Positions 57,695 to 64,000 of a stretch of DNA of 64,000 nucleotides are shown here, in pieces. Each line of letters begins with the position of its first letter. Within the stretch, counting starts at the first letter, position 1. The notes below the pieces were generated by a model. The model saw nothing but the letters and a program-made list of their open reading frames with translations, made no database searches and was not told the DNA's origin. Source of the DNA: Streptomyces xinghaiensis S187 (GTDB taxonomy: Bacteria; Actinomycetota; Actinomycetes; Streptomycetales; Streptomycetaceae); NCBI RefSeq assembly GCF_000220705.2, contig NZ_CP023202.1:1922001-1986000 (forward strand). The letters run 5' to 3'. The translations under genes were made by a program, and so were the position numbers.

Positions 57695-59917
57695 TCAGCC
57701 CTTGTCCAGGAACTGCTCGCGCTCGGCGTCCAGCAGGGCGTCGAGGGCGGTCCTGAGTTCCGGGTGCCGCTCCAGCTCCGGGTCGGCGGCGACGAGCGCG
57801 GACGCCTCTTCCCGGGCCTGCGCGATGACGTCCTCGTCCTCGATGACGGCCAGCATCCGCAGGCTGGACCGCACGCCGGACTGGGCCTGGCCGAGCACGT
57901 CGCCCTCCCGGCGCTGTTCCAGGTCGATCCGCGAGAGCTCGAAGCCGTCCAGGGTGGCGGCGACCGCGCCGAGCCGGGCCCGGGCGGGGGCGGCCTCGGG
58001 CACCTCGGTGACGAGCAGACAGAGGCCGGGGGCACTGCCGCGGCCCACCCGGCCGCGGAGCTGGTGCAGTTGGGAGACCCCGAACCGGTCGGCGTCCATG
58101 ATCACCATCACCGTGGCGTTGGGGACGTTCACGCCGACCTCGACCACCGTGGTGGCCACCAGGACGTCCACCTCGCCCGCGGAGAAGCGGCGCATCACGT
58201 CGTCCTTGGCCTCGGGCTGCATCCGGCCGTGCAGGACCTCCACCCGCAGCCCGGCGAGGGGCCCGCGCCCGAGCTGTTCGGCGACGTCCAGGACGGCGAG
58301 CGGCGGGCGGCGCTCCGCGTCCTCGGCGTCCCCCTCGGACGGGGCCGCCTTGCGCCGCGCGGGGGCGGGGGTGTCCTCCTCGTCCCCGATGCGGGGGCAG
58401 ACCACGTAGGCCTGGTGGCCCGCCTCCGCCTCCTCGCGCAGGCGTTCCCAGGCGCGGGCGAGGAAGTGCGGTTTCTCCCCGGCGGGGACGACATGGCTGG
58501 CGATCGGGGACCGGCCCGCGGGGAGCTGGTCGAGGACCGAGGTCTCCAGGTCGCCGAAGACGGTCATGGCGACGGTGCGCGGGATGGGCGTGGCCGTCAT
58601 GACGAGCAGGTGCGGGGGCTGCTTGCCCTTGGAGCGCAGGGCGTCACGCTGTTCGACGCCGAAGCGGTGCTGTTCGTCCACCACGACGAGCCCCAGATCG
58701 TGGAACCGCACCTTCTCCTCGATCAGGGCGTGGGTGCCGATGACGATGCCCGCCTCGCCGGTGGCCAGGTCCAGCAGCGCGGCGCGGCGGGCGGCCGCGC
58801 CCATGGAGCCGGTGAGCAGGACGACCTTGGTGCCGTGTTCGGCGCCCCCGAGCATCCCTCCCTCCGCCAGCTCGCCCATCAGCTCGGTGACGGAACGGTG
58901 GTGCTGCTGGGCCAGCACCTCGGTCGGCGCGAGCAGCGCGGCCTGGCCGCCGGTGTCGACGACGGCCAGCATGGCGCGGAGCGCGACCAGGGTCTTGCCA
59001 GAGCCCACCTCGCCCTGGAGCAGCCGGTGCATGGGGTGCTCGGCGGCCAGATCGGCGAAGATCTCGGCCGAGACCTGCCGCTGGCCCTCGGTGAGGGTGA
59101 ACGGCAGCCGGGCGTCGAAGGCGGCCAGGAGGCCGTCGGGACGGGGGACCCGGGGGACGGCGGGCAGCTGGGACTCCGCGTGCCGGCGGCGGGCCAGGGC
59201 GGTCTGCAGCACGAACGCCTCGTCCCACTTGAGGCGTTCGCGGGCGCGGGCGATGTCGGCCTTGGTGGCGGGCCGGTGTACCCGGCGGAAGGCCTCGGGG
59301 AGCGGCGCGAGACCGCGCTCCCGGCGCAGGCTCTCCGGCAGCGGGTCGACGATGCGCTCCCAGCCGGTGGCCTCCAGGGAGTCGAGCAGGGTGCCGACGG
59401 ACTGGGAGATCTTCCAGGACTCCATCCTGGCGCAGGCCGGGTAGAGGGGGATCAGCTCGTTGGCCCACGCCTCGGCGTCCCGCAGGTCGCTGTCGCGGTC
59501 CAGCAGCTGGTACGCCGGGTGGGCCAGCTGCCGGGTGCGGTTGAAGACGCCGACCTTGCCGGAGAACATGCCGCGCCGGCCGGGCACCAGCTCCCGCTGG
59601 TGGTGCCGGGCGGGCCGCCCGAAGAACACCAGCTGGAGCCGCCCGCTGCCGTCGGTGAGGGTGACCTCCAGACGCACGCCCTTGCCCTTGTTGAACGTCA
59701 GCAGCCGGGCGTCGGCGACCTCGGCGACGACGGTCACGTGCTCGTCGAGCGGGAGGTCGGCGAGGCGCGTGAGCTCCCCGCGCTCGGCGTACCGGCGCGG
59801 GTAGTGGTGCAGCAGATCGCCGACGGTGTGCAGGTTCAGCTGCTCGGCCAACACCTTCGCGGTGTTGCCGCCGACCGTCTTCTTCAGGGGTTCGTCCAGG
59901 GCGGGCACGCCGTCCAT
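57695..59917 (-). CDS. recG: ATP-dependent DNA helicase RecG
   Basis: 740 residues. N-terminal wedge/OB domain (LNLHTVGDLLHHYPRRYAER), helicase motifs I (LLQGEVGSGKTLVALRAML), II (VVVDEQHRFGVEQR), III (LVMTATPIPRT), V and VI (VGRGSAPGLCLLV). It remodels stalled forks and recombination intermediates. An insert near residues 505-525 (ARRKAAPSEGDAEDAERR) is not found in E. coli. ATG 59917 lacks a clear Shine-Dalgarno site. Confidence 0.96.
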   Translation of the reverse strand: MDGVPALDEPLKKTVGGNTAKVLAEQLNLHTVGDLLHHYPRRYAERGELTRLADLPLDEHVTVVAEVADARLLTFNKGKGVRLEVTLTDGSGRLQLVFFGRPARHHQRELVPGRRGMFSGKVGVFNRTRQLAHPAYQLLDRDSDLRDAEAWANELIPLYPACARMESWKISQSVGTLLDSLEATGWERIVDPLPESLRRERGLAPLPEAFRRVHRPATKADIARARERLKWDEAFVLQTALARRRHAESQLPAVPRVPRPDGLLAAFDARLPFTLTEGQRQVSAEIFADLAAEHPMHRLLQGEVGSGKTLVALRAMLAVVDTGGQAALLAPTEVLAQQHHRSVTELMGELAEGGMLGGAEHGTKVVLLTGSMGAAARRAALLDLATGEAGIVIGTHALIEEKVRFHDLGLVVVDEQHRFGVEQRDALRSKGKQPPHLLVMTATPIPRTVAMTVFGDLETSVLDQLPAGRSPIASHVVPAGEKPHFLARAWERLREEAEAGHQAYVVCPRIGDEEDTPAPARRKAAPSEGDAEDAERRPPLAVLDVAEQLGRGPLAGLRVEVLHGRMQPEAKDDVMRRFSAGEVDVLVATTVVEVGVNVPNATVMVIMDADRFGVSQLHQLRGRVGRGSAPGLCLLVTEVPEAAPARARLGAVAATLDGFELSRIDLEQRREGDVLGQAQSGVRSSLRMLAVIEDEDVIAQAREEASALVAADPELERHPELRTALDALLDAEREQFLDKG

Positions 59918-60000
59918 TGCACACCATGGGTGCGACAGAGAGGGTCAGCCGCAGCCGTCTTCCGCCCCGGAGCGGCCGGCCGCCGCCCGGCGGGGCGCGC

Positions 60001-61824
60001 CTACTCGACGCCGATGATCAGGGGTACGGAGGGCTGGCCGCCCCGGTGGACGACGGTGTCGACGGCCAGGTGCCCCTGCCGGACCCGGTCCTCCAGGTGG
60101 TCCGCCAGCGCGTCGGGCGCCTCGGCGCCGAGCACGAGGGTGACCATCTCGCCCCCCGCGGCCAGCATCCGCTCCAGGACGGCCTCGGCCGTCGCGGCGA
60201 GGTCCTGCCCGATCACGGCGACGTCCCCGTCGATGAGTCCGAGGACGTCACCGGCCTGGCAGACACCGGCCATGGTCCAGGAGCGGTGTTCGGCCACCGC
60301 GAGTTCGGCGTGGCGGGTGGCGCCGGCCGCGGAGGTCATGGCGACGACGTCCTCGTCGAAGCGGCGCTCCGGTCCGTGCACGGCCAGGGCCGCGATGCCC
60401 TGGACCGGCGAGCGGGTCGGGACGACGGCGACCCGTATGCCCTCCGCCCGCGCCTGCTCGGCGGCAGCGGCGGCCGTGTGCCGCAGGGCGGTGTCATTGG
60501 GCAGCAGCACGACCTCGCGGGCATGCGCCCGGCGGAGGGCCTCCACGAGTTCACCGGCGGCGGGCGGCTCCCCGGGGCGCACGGTGACCACCGTCGCGCC
60601 CGCCTCCCGGCACAACTCCGCCAGCCCGTCGCCCGGGACCACCATGACGACCGCCCGCTGGGCGCGCGGCGGCTGCTCGGCGCGCTGGGCCTCCGACCCG
60701 AAGTGGGTGACGCGGATCCGGTACGGGCGTCCGGCCTCGATCCCGGCCTCGACGGCGGCTCCGGCGTCGTCGACGTGCACATGGACGTTCCACAGCCCGT
60801 CGCCGCCGACCACGACCAGGGAGTCGCCGAGCGGGTCCAGCCGTGCCCGCAGGGTCTCCACGGCCTCGTCACCCGCCTCCAGGAGGTACATGACCTCATA
60901 GGCCGGCCCCTCGCCGGTGCAGACGGCGGGCTCCGCGGCGGCCCCGGCGGCGGTGGCAGCATCGGTGGCCCCGGTGGCCCCGGTCGCCCCAGTGACACCA
61001 GTGACACCAGTGGCATCGGAGCCGGCGGCCGCCGGCTGTCCGGTCCGCGGGCCCGGGGCGCGGCCGGACCGGTCCCGGCCGCCTCCCACCGGGCGGGGGC
61101 TCTCCCCCGTGACGGCCTCCATCAGGGCGCCGAGGACGGTCACCAGCCCGCAGCCGCCCGCGTCGACCACACCGGCGCGGCCCAGCACGTCCAGCTGCCC
61201 CGGGGTCTCCTCCAGGGCAGCGCGTGCCCCCTCGTACGCCGCCCGCACCACCTCGGCGGCTCCTCCCCCGGCGCGCTCGGCGGCGTCCGCCGCGGCCGCG
61301 GCCACGGTGAGCATCGTCCCCTCGACCGGGTGGGCCACGGCGCGGTACGCGGCCTCGCCGGCCCGCCGCAGCGCCCGGCGCAGCCGCTCGCCACCGGCAC
61401 GGCCGCCCGGCTCCGGGGCGGCTTCCGCGGCCGCCTCCCGGGGCACGGCCAGCACCTCGGCCAGGCCGCGCAGCATCTGCGACAGGATGGTGCCGGAGTT
61501 GCCGCGGGCGCCGATCAGGGCGCCGTGGGTCATGGCGCGCAGCGCGTCCGGCAGCGCCGGCAGCCCCGGCCCCGCGCCGCCCCCGCCGGCTTCCCCGCCG
61601 CCGCCGGGCGCGGCCGGGACGGCGGCCATCTCCGCGTGGGCGGCGAAGACCGCCTCGACGGCCTGGGCCGCGGACTCGACGGTGAAGTACAGATTGGTGC
61701 CGGTGTCCCCGTCGGCGACCGGATAGACGTTGATCGCGTCGATGCTCTCGCGGGCCCTCCCCAGCGCCTCCAGGGCCAGTCCGCACCAGGTGCGCACCAT
61801 GGCGGCGTCGAGGGTGTCGGGCAC
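60001..61824 (-). CDS. FakA-like DAK-domain protein (YloV family)
   Basis: 607 residues. N-terminal DhaL (DAK2) domain with the metal/nucleotide motif INVYPVADGDTGTNLYFT and ARGNSGTILSQMLRGLAEVL; C-terminal DegV-binding-type half (VVPGDGLAELCREAGATVVT, LLPNDTALRHTA). The two are joined by a Gly/Ala/Thr repeat linker. In Firmicutes FakA phosphorylates fatty acids with FakB and is also next to rpmB. No FakB gene is in this window. GTG 61824 has GAGGAGG upstream. Confidence 0.9.
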   Translation of the reverse strand: MPDTLDAAMVRTWCGLALEALGRARESIDAINVYPVADGDTGTNLYFTVESAAQAVEAVFAAHAEMAAVPAAPGGGGEAGGGGAGPGLPALPDALRAMTHGALIGARGNSGTILSQMLRGLAEVLAVPREAAAEAAPEPGGRAGGERLRRALRRAGEAAYRAVAHPVEGTMLTVAAAAADAAERAGGGAAEVVRAAYEGARAALEETPGQLDVLGRAGVVDAGGCGLVTVLGALMEAVTGESPRPVGGGRDRSGRAPGPRTGQPAAAGSDATGVTGVTGATGATGATDAATAAGAAAEPAVCTGEGPAYEVMYLLEAGDEAVETLRARLDPLGDSLVVVGGDGLWNVHVHVDDAGAAVEAGIEAGRPYRIRVTHFGSEAQRAEQPPRAQRAVVMVVPGDGLAELCREAGATVVTVRPGEPPAAGELVEALRRAHAREVVLLPNDTALRHTAAAAAEQARAEGIRVAVVPTRSPVQGIAALAVHGPERRFDEDVVAMTSAAGATRHAELAVAEHRSWTMAGVCQAGDVLGLIDGDVAVIGQDLAATAEAVLERMLAAGGEMVTLVLGAEAPDALADHLEDRVRQGHLAVDTVVHRGGQPSVPLIIGVE

Positions 61825-61917
61825 CGGTGTCCTCCTCAGAGCGGGGCGGGGAGCCGTCGGCAGCGTAGCCGCGGGACGGGCTCCGCCCGGGAGGGGGGCC
61901 GGGCGCCCATGGTAGTT

Positions 61918-61946
61918 TTCTTGTACGGGAGCGGTCGTTGTATGCT
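61918..61946 (+). promoter_or_regulatory. Candidate rpmB promoter
   Basis: -35-like TTCTTG (61918-61923), 17-nt spacer, TATGCT (61941-61946) as -10. The area is AT-richer than its surroundings and would give an RNA leader of about 110 nt before rpmB. The -35 is weak. Confidence 0.4.
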
Positions 61947-62007
61947 GCTCCGGTTGCCCGACCCGAGTCGGGACATTCTCCCCCGGCGGCACCGGTCATC
62001 GAATTCG

Positions 62008-62027
62008 ATCCCCGGCAGGCCGGGGAT
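62008..62027 (+). other. Hairpin in the rpmB leader
   Basis: ATCCCCGG-CAGG-CCGGGGAT is a perfect 8-bp stem with a tetraloop 36 nt before the rpmB GTG. It could be a protein-binding or stability element in the mRNA leader. No match to a known ribosomal-protein leader was recognised. Confidence 0.4.
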
Positions 62028-62063
62028 TCACCGTACGTGCATCTGAAGTCTTTGGAGTGACCC

Positions 62064-62249
62064 GTGGCTGCCAACTGCGACGTCTGCGGCAAGGGGCCGG
62101 GCTTCGGCAACAACATTTCGCACTCGCACCGCCGCACTCGCCGTCGTTGGAACCCCAACATCCAGACGGTGCGCGCTGTGGTCGGTCGGACGCCGAAGCG
62201 GCTCAACGTCTGCACCTCGTGCATCAAGGCCGGCAAGGTCTCGCGCTGA
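62064..62249 (+). CDS. rpmB: 50S ribosomal protein L28 (zinc-binding form)
   Basis: 61 residues. Four Cys in CDVCGKGPGFGN and CTSCIKAGKV mark the C+ (zinc) paralog; streptomycetes usually carry a second, zinc-free copy under Zur control elsewhere. GTG 62064 follows GGAG. It is divergent from the FakA-like gene and convergent with thiD. Confidence 0.97.
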   Translation: MAANCDVCGKGPGFGNNISHSHRRTRRRWNPNIQTVRAVVGRTPKRLNVCTSCIKAGKVSR

Positions 62250-62285
62250 CGTTTCCGTCGTAGCGCAGCCCTTGGCCGGTTGCCG

Positions 62286-62316
62286 AAGCCGGTCCGCCTT
62301 CCGGGCGGACCGGCTT
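62286..62316 (+). terminator. Terminator between rpmB and thiD
   Basis: AAGCCGGTCCGCC / GGCGGACCGGCTT, 13-bp perfect stem, 5-nt loop, followed by TTTCC on the rpmB side. It lies between convergent genes and may serve both. Confidence 0.75.
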
Positions 62317-62336
62317 TCCGCATGTCCGGGGCCGGT

Positions 62337-63155
62337 TCAGCGGAACCGCCAGCCGTGGTCCACGGGGCCGATCCCCGACCCCAGGGGGAAGCCCGCGGCG
62401 ATCGCCCCGGTGACGTATTTCTTGGCCGCCGTGACCGCGGCCGGGACCTCCGCCCCCTTCGCCAGCTCCGCCGCGATGGCGGCGGCGAGCGTGCATCCCG
62501 TGCCGTGGGTGTGCCGGTTGTCGTGCCGTGCGGCGCGCAGCCGGTGCTCCTCGCGGCCGTCGGTGAGCAGGTCCACCGCCTCGCCCGCCAGATGACCGCC
62601 CTTGATCAGCGCCCAGCGCGGGCCGAGGGCGAGCACCGCGTCCGCGGCCCGGCGCAGATCGTCCTCGCGCTCCACGCGGACCCCGGTGAGCTGTTCGACC
62701 TCGGGCAGGTTCGGGGTGGCGATGGTCGCGGCCGGCAGCAGCCGGGTCCGTACGGATTCCAGCGCCGACGCGGCCAGCAGCGGATCGCCGTGCTTGGAGA
62801 CGCCGACCGGGTCCACGACCACGGGCGCCCCGGCGCCGGCGAGGAGTTCCGCCACCGCCTCCACGAGGCCGGCCGAGGAGAGCATCCCGGTCTTGACGGC
62901 GTGCACGCCGATGTCGTCCACCACGCTGCGGAACTGCGCCCGTACCGCCTCCACGGGCAGGTCCCAGGCTCCTTGCACACCGCGCGAGTTCTGCGCCGTG
63001 ACGGCCGTGACCACGCTCATGCCGTGGGTGCCGAGAGCCAGCATCGTCTTGAGATCGGCCTGGACTCCCGCGCCGCCGCCGGAGTCGGAGCCGGCGACGG
63101 TGAGCACGAGCGGGGGCGTCTGCGGGGCCGGAAGCGGCCGCGGTGATATGTCCAC
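62337..63155 (-). CDS. thiD: Hydroxymethylpyrimidine (phosphate) kinase
   Basis: 272 residues. ThiD phosphorylates HMP and HMP-P in thiamine synthesis. Visible: VLTVAGSDSGGGAGVQADLK, TAVTAQNSRGV, VVVDPVGVSKHGDPLL, ALIKGGHLAG and the anion-hole HTHGTGCTLAAAIAAELAKG. GTG 63155 starts 11 nt after the thiL stop, so the two genes form one unit. Confidence 0.94.
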   Translation of the reverse strand: MDISPRPLPAPQTPPLVLTVAGSDSGGGAGVQADLKTMLALGTHGMSVVTAVTAQNSRGVQGAWDLPVEAVRAQFRSVVDDIGVHAVKTGMLSSAGLVEAVAELLAGAGAPVVVDPVGVSKHGDPLLAASALESVRTRLLPAATIATPNLPEVEQLTGVRVEREDDLRRAADAVLALGPRWALIKGGHLAGEAVDLLTDGREEHRLRAARHDNRHTHGTGCTLAAAIAAELAKGAEVPAAVTAAKKYVTGAIAAGFPLGSGIGPVDHGWRFR

Positions 63156-63166
63156 GGTCAGGGAAT

Positions 63167-64000
63167 CTACCCGGCGTCCGCGTCCTCCCCGAAGTGGTCC
63201 CAGCCCGCTTTCTCCCACGGCGCCCCGTCCACGGTGACCTGGGGCAGCGCCGAGCGGCCCAGGACCTCGCCGATCACCCGCCACCGGGCGGGCAGTTTCG
63301 TCTCCGGCGGGAAGACCGCCGCGATGGCGTGGTCCTCCCCGCCGCTCAGCACCCAGTGCAGCGGGTCGACGCCCACGGCCTGCCCGATGTCGGACATCTG
63401 CGAGGGGATGTCCACCGCGCCGGAGCGCACGTCGATCCGGACCCCGCTGGCCTCCGCGATGTGCCCGAGGTCGGCGATCAGGCCGTCGCTGACGTCGGTC
63501 ATGGCCGTGGCGCCGAGCGCCGCCGCCGCGGGACCGGCGTGGTACGGGGGTTCGGGCCGCCGGTGCGCCTCGACGAAGGCACGCGGCGAACGGAAGCCGC
63601 GGGAGAGCACGGCGTGCCCGGCGGCGGACCAGCCCAGCCAGCCGGTGACGGCCACGACATCGCCGGGCCGGGCACCGGACCGCAGCACCGGCTCGGCGTT
63701 GCGGAGGTCGCCCAGGGCGGTGATGGAGACCGTGATCGTCTCGCCGCGCACCACATCACCGCCGACCACGGCGGCCCCCGCCACCTGGCACTCGTCGCGC
63801 AGCCCGTCCATCAGCTCGGCCGGCCAGGTCGCCGGCAGTTCCGCGGGGACGACGAGGCCGAGCAGCAGCGCCGTGGGGACCGCCCCCATGGCCGCGATGT
63901 CCGCCATGTTCTGCGCCGCGGCCTTGCGGCCGACGTCGTAGGCGGTGGACCAGTCCCGGCGGAAGTGCCGCCCCTCCAGCAGGATGTCCGTGCTGGCGAC
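63167..64000 (-). CDS. thiL: Thiamine-monophosphate kinase, C-terminal part
   Basis: The visible 277 residues lack only the N-terminus, which lies beyond the right edge. ThiL converts TMP to TPP. Conserved segments: STDILLEGRHFRRDWSTAYD, GRKAAAQNMADIAAMGAVPT, VVGGDVVRGETITVSITALG, MTDVSDGLIADLGHIAEAS and LSGGEDHAIAAVFP. It is followed by thiD. Confidence 0.95.
   Translation of the reverse strand, partial: VASTDILLEGRHFRRDWSTAYDVGRKAAAQNMADIAAMGAVPTALLLGLVVPAELPATWPAELMDGLRDECQVAGAAVVGGDVVRGETITVSITALGDLRNAEPVLRSGARPGDVVAVTGWLGWSAAGHAVLSRGFRSPRAFVEAHRRPEPPYHAGPAAAALGATAMTDVSDGLIADLGHIAEASGVRIDVRSGAVDIPSQMSDIGQAVGVDPLHWVLSGGEDHAIAAVFPPETKLPARWRVIGEVLGRSALPQVTVDGAPWEKAGWDHFGEDADAG

Noticed and set aside
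1..64000. CRISPR array, tRNA, rRNA, transposase, integrase or toxin-antitoxin genes
   Set aside because: None of the expected repeat structures or protein motifs was seen on reading both strands; a tRNA scan would be the decisive test.

Overview
The window is a very GC-rich, gene-dense chromosomal segment of a Streptomyces or a close relative. The evidence is strong G/C bias at third codon positions, many GTG starts, the sporulation sigma factor gene whiG, the nsdA regulator, a run of four type I signal peptidase genes (sipW-X-Y-Z), the glucose permease gene glcP, and an amtB-glnK-glnD cluster. The order of core genes matches, from memory, the rpsB to thiL arc of Streptomyces chromosomes. I saw no tRNA or rRNA gene, no CRISPR array, no insertion sequence and no prophage.

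Layout. 1-8 kb: the end of a PAP2 phosphatase gene, a small Prim-Pol-like protein, adenosine deaminase, a Uma2-family nuclease, a 35-residue membrane protein, a methyltransferase, an aldehyde dehydrogenase and a two-gene ABC transporter. 7.8-12 kb: a thiamine ABC transporter operon (binding protein, permease, ATPase) behind a TPP riboswitch. 12-18 kb: rlmN, then rpsB-tsf and pyrH-frr-cdsA, read leftwards. 18-24 kb: an M23 peptidase-like secreted protein, a TetR regulator, whiG, and dprA-comM-yraN. 24-31.5 kb: DUF2469, NUDIX, four signal peptidases, rplS, trmD, rimM, khpA, rpsP. 31.5-42 kb: a SprT-like protein, a methyltransferase, ffh, glnD-glnK-amtB and nsdA. 42-54.5 kb: a second Prim-Pol-like protein, ftsY, glcP, smc, a small coiled-coil protein, acylphosphatase, a CAP-domain protein, mutM-rnc-rpmF-DUF177. 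54.6-64 kb: a coiled-coil protein with a Gln/Tyr/Gly-rich tail, coaD, rsmD, an HTH protein, recG, a FakA-like kinase, rpmB, thiD and the 3' part of thiL.

Functional themes. Most of the content is housekeeping: translation (rpsB, tsf, frr, rplS, rpsP, rpmF, rpmB, trmD, rimM, rsmD, rlmN), co-translational targeting and export (ffh, ftsY, four signal peptidases), chromosome maintenance and repair (smc, recG, mutM, dprA), nitrogen sensing (amtB-glnK-glnD with a GlnR-type box), and thiamine supply (transport at 8-12 kb, thiD-thiL at 62-64 kb). Development is represented by whiG and nsdA.

No large uncharacterised cassette is evident. The most interesting unexplained signals are in non-coding DNA. 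A 46-bp element with three TCCAC boxes (the first a perfect or near DnaA-type box) occurs twice, just upstream of the M23 gene and of the yraN-comM-dprA operon. An 18-bp near-palindrome, CTCACTCGTAYGGGTGAG, also occurs twice, once beside one copy of that element and once between the acylphosphatase and CAP genes. A perfect 28-bp stem follows the RNase III gene. Start-codon oddities (TTG for amtB and nsdA, a likely upstream non-canonical start for DUF177) and a 101-nt sipX/sipY overlap are also worth checking.
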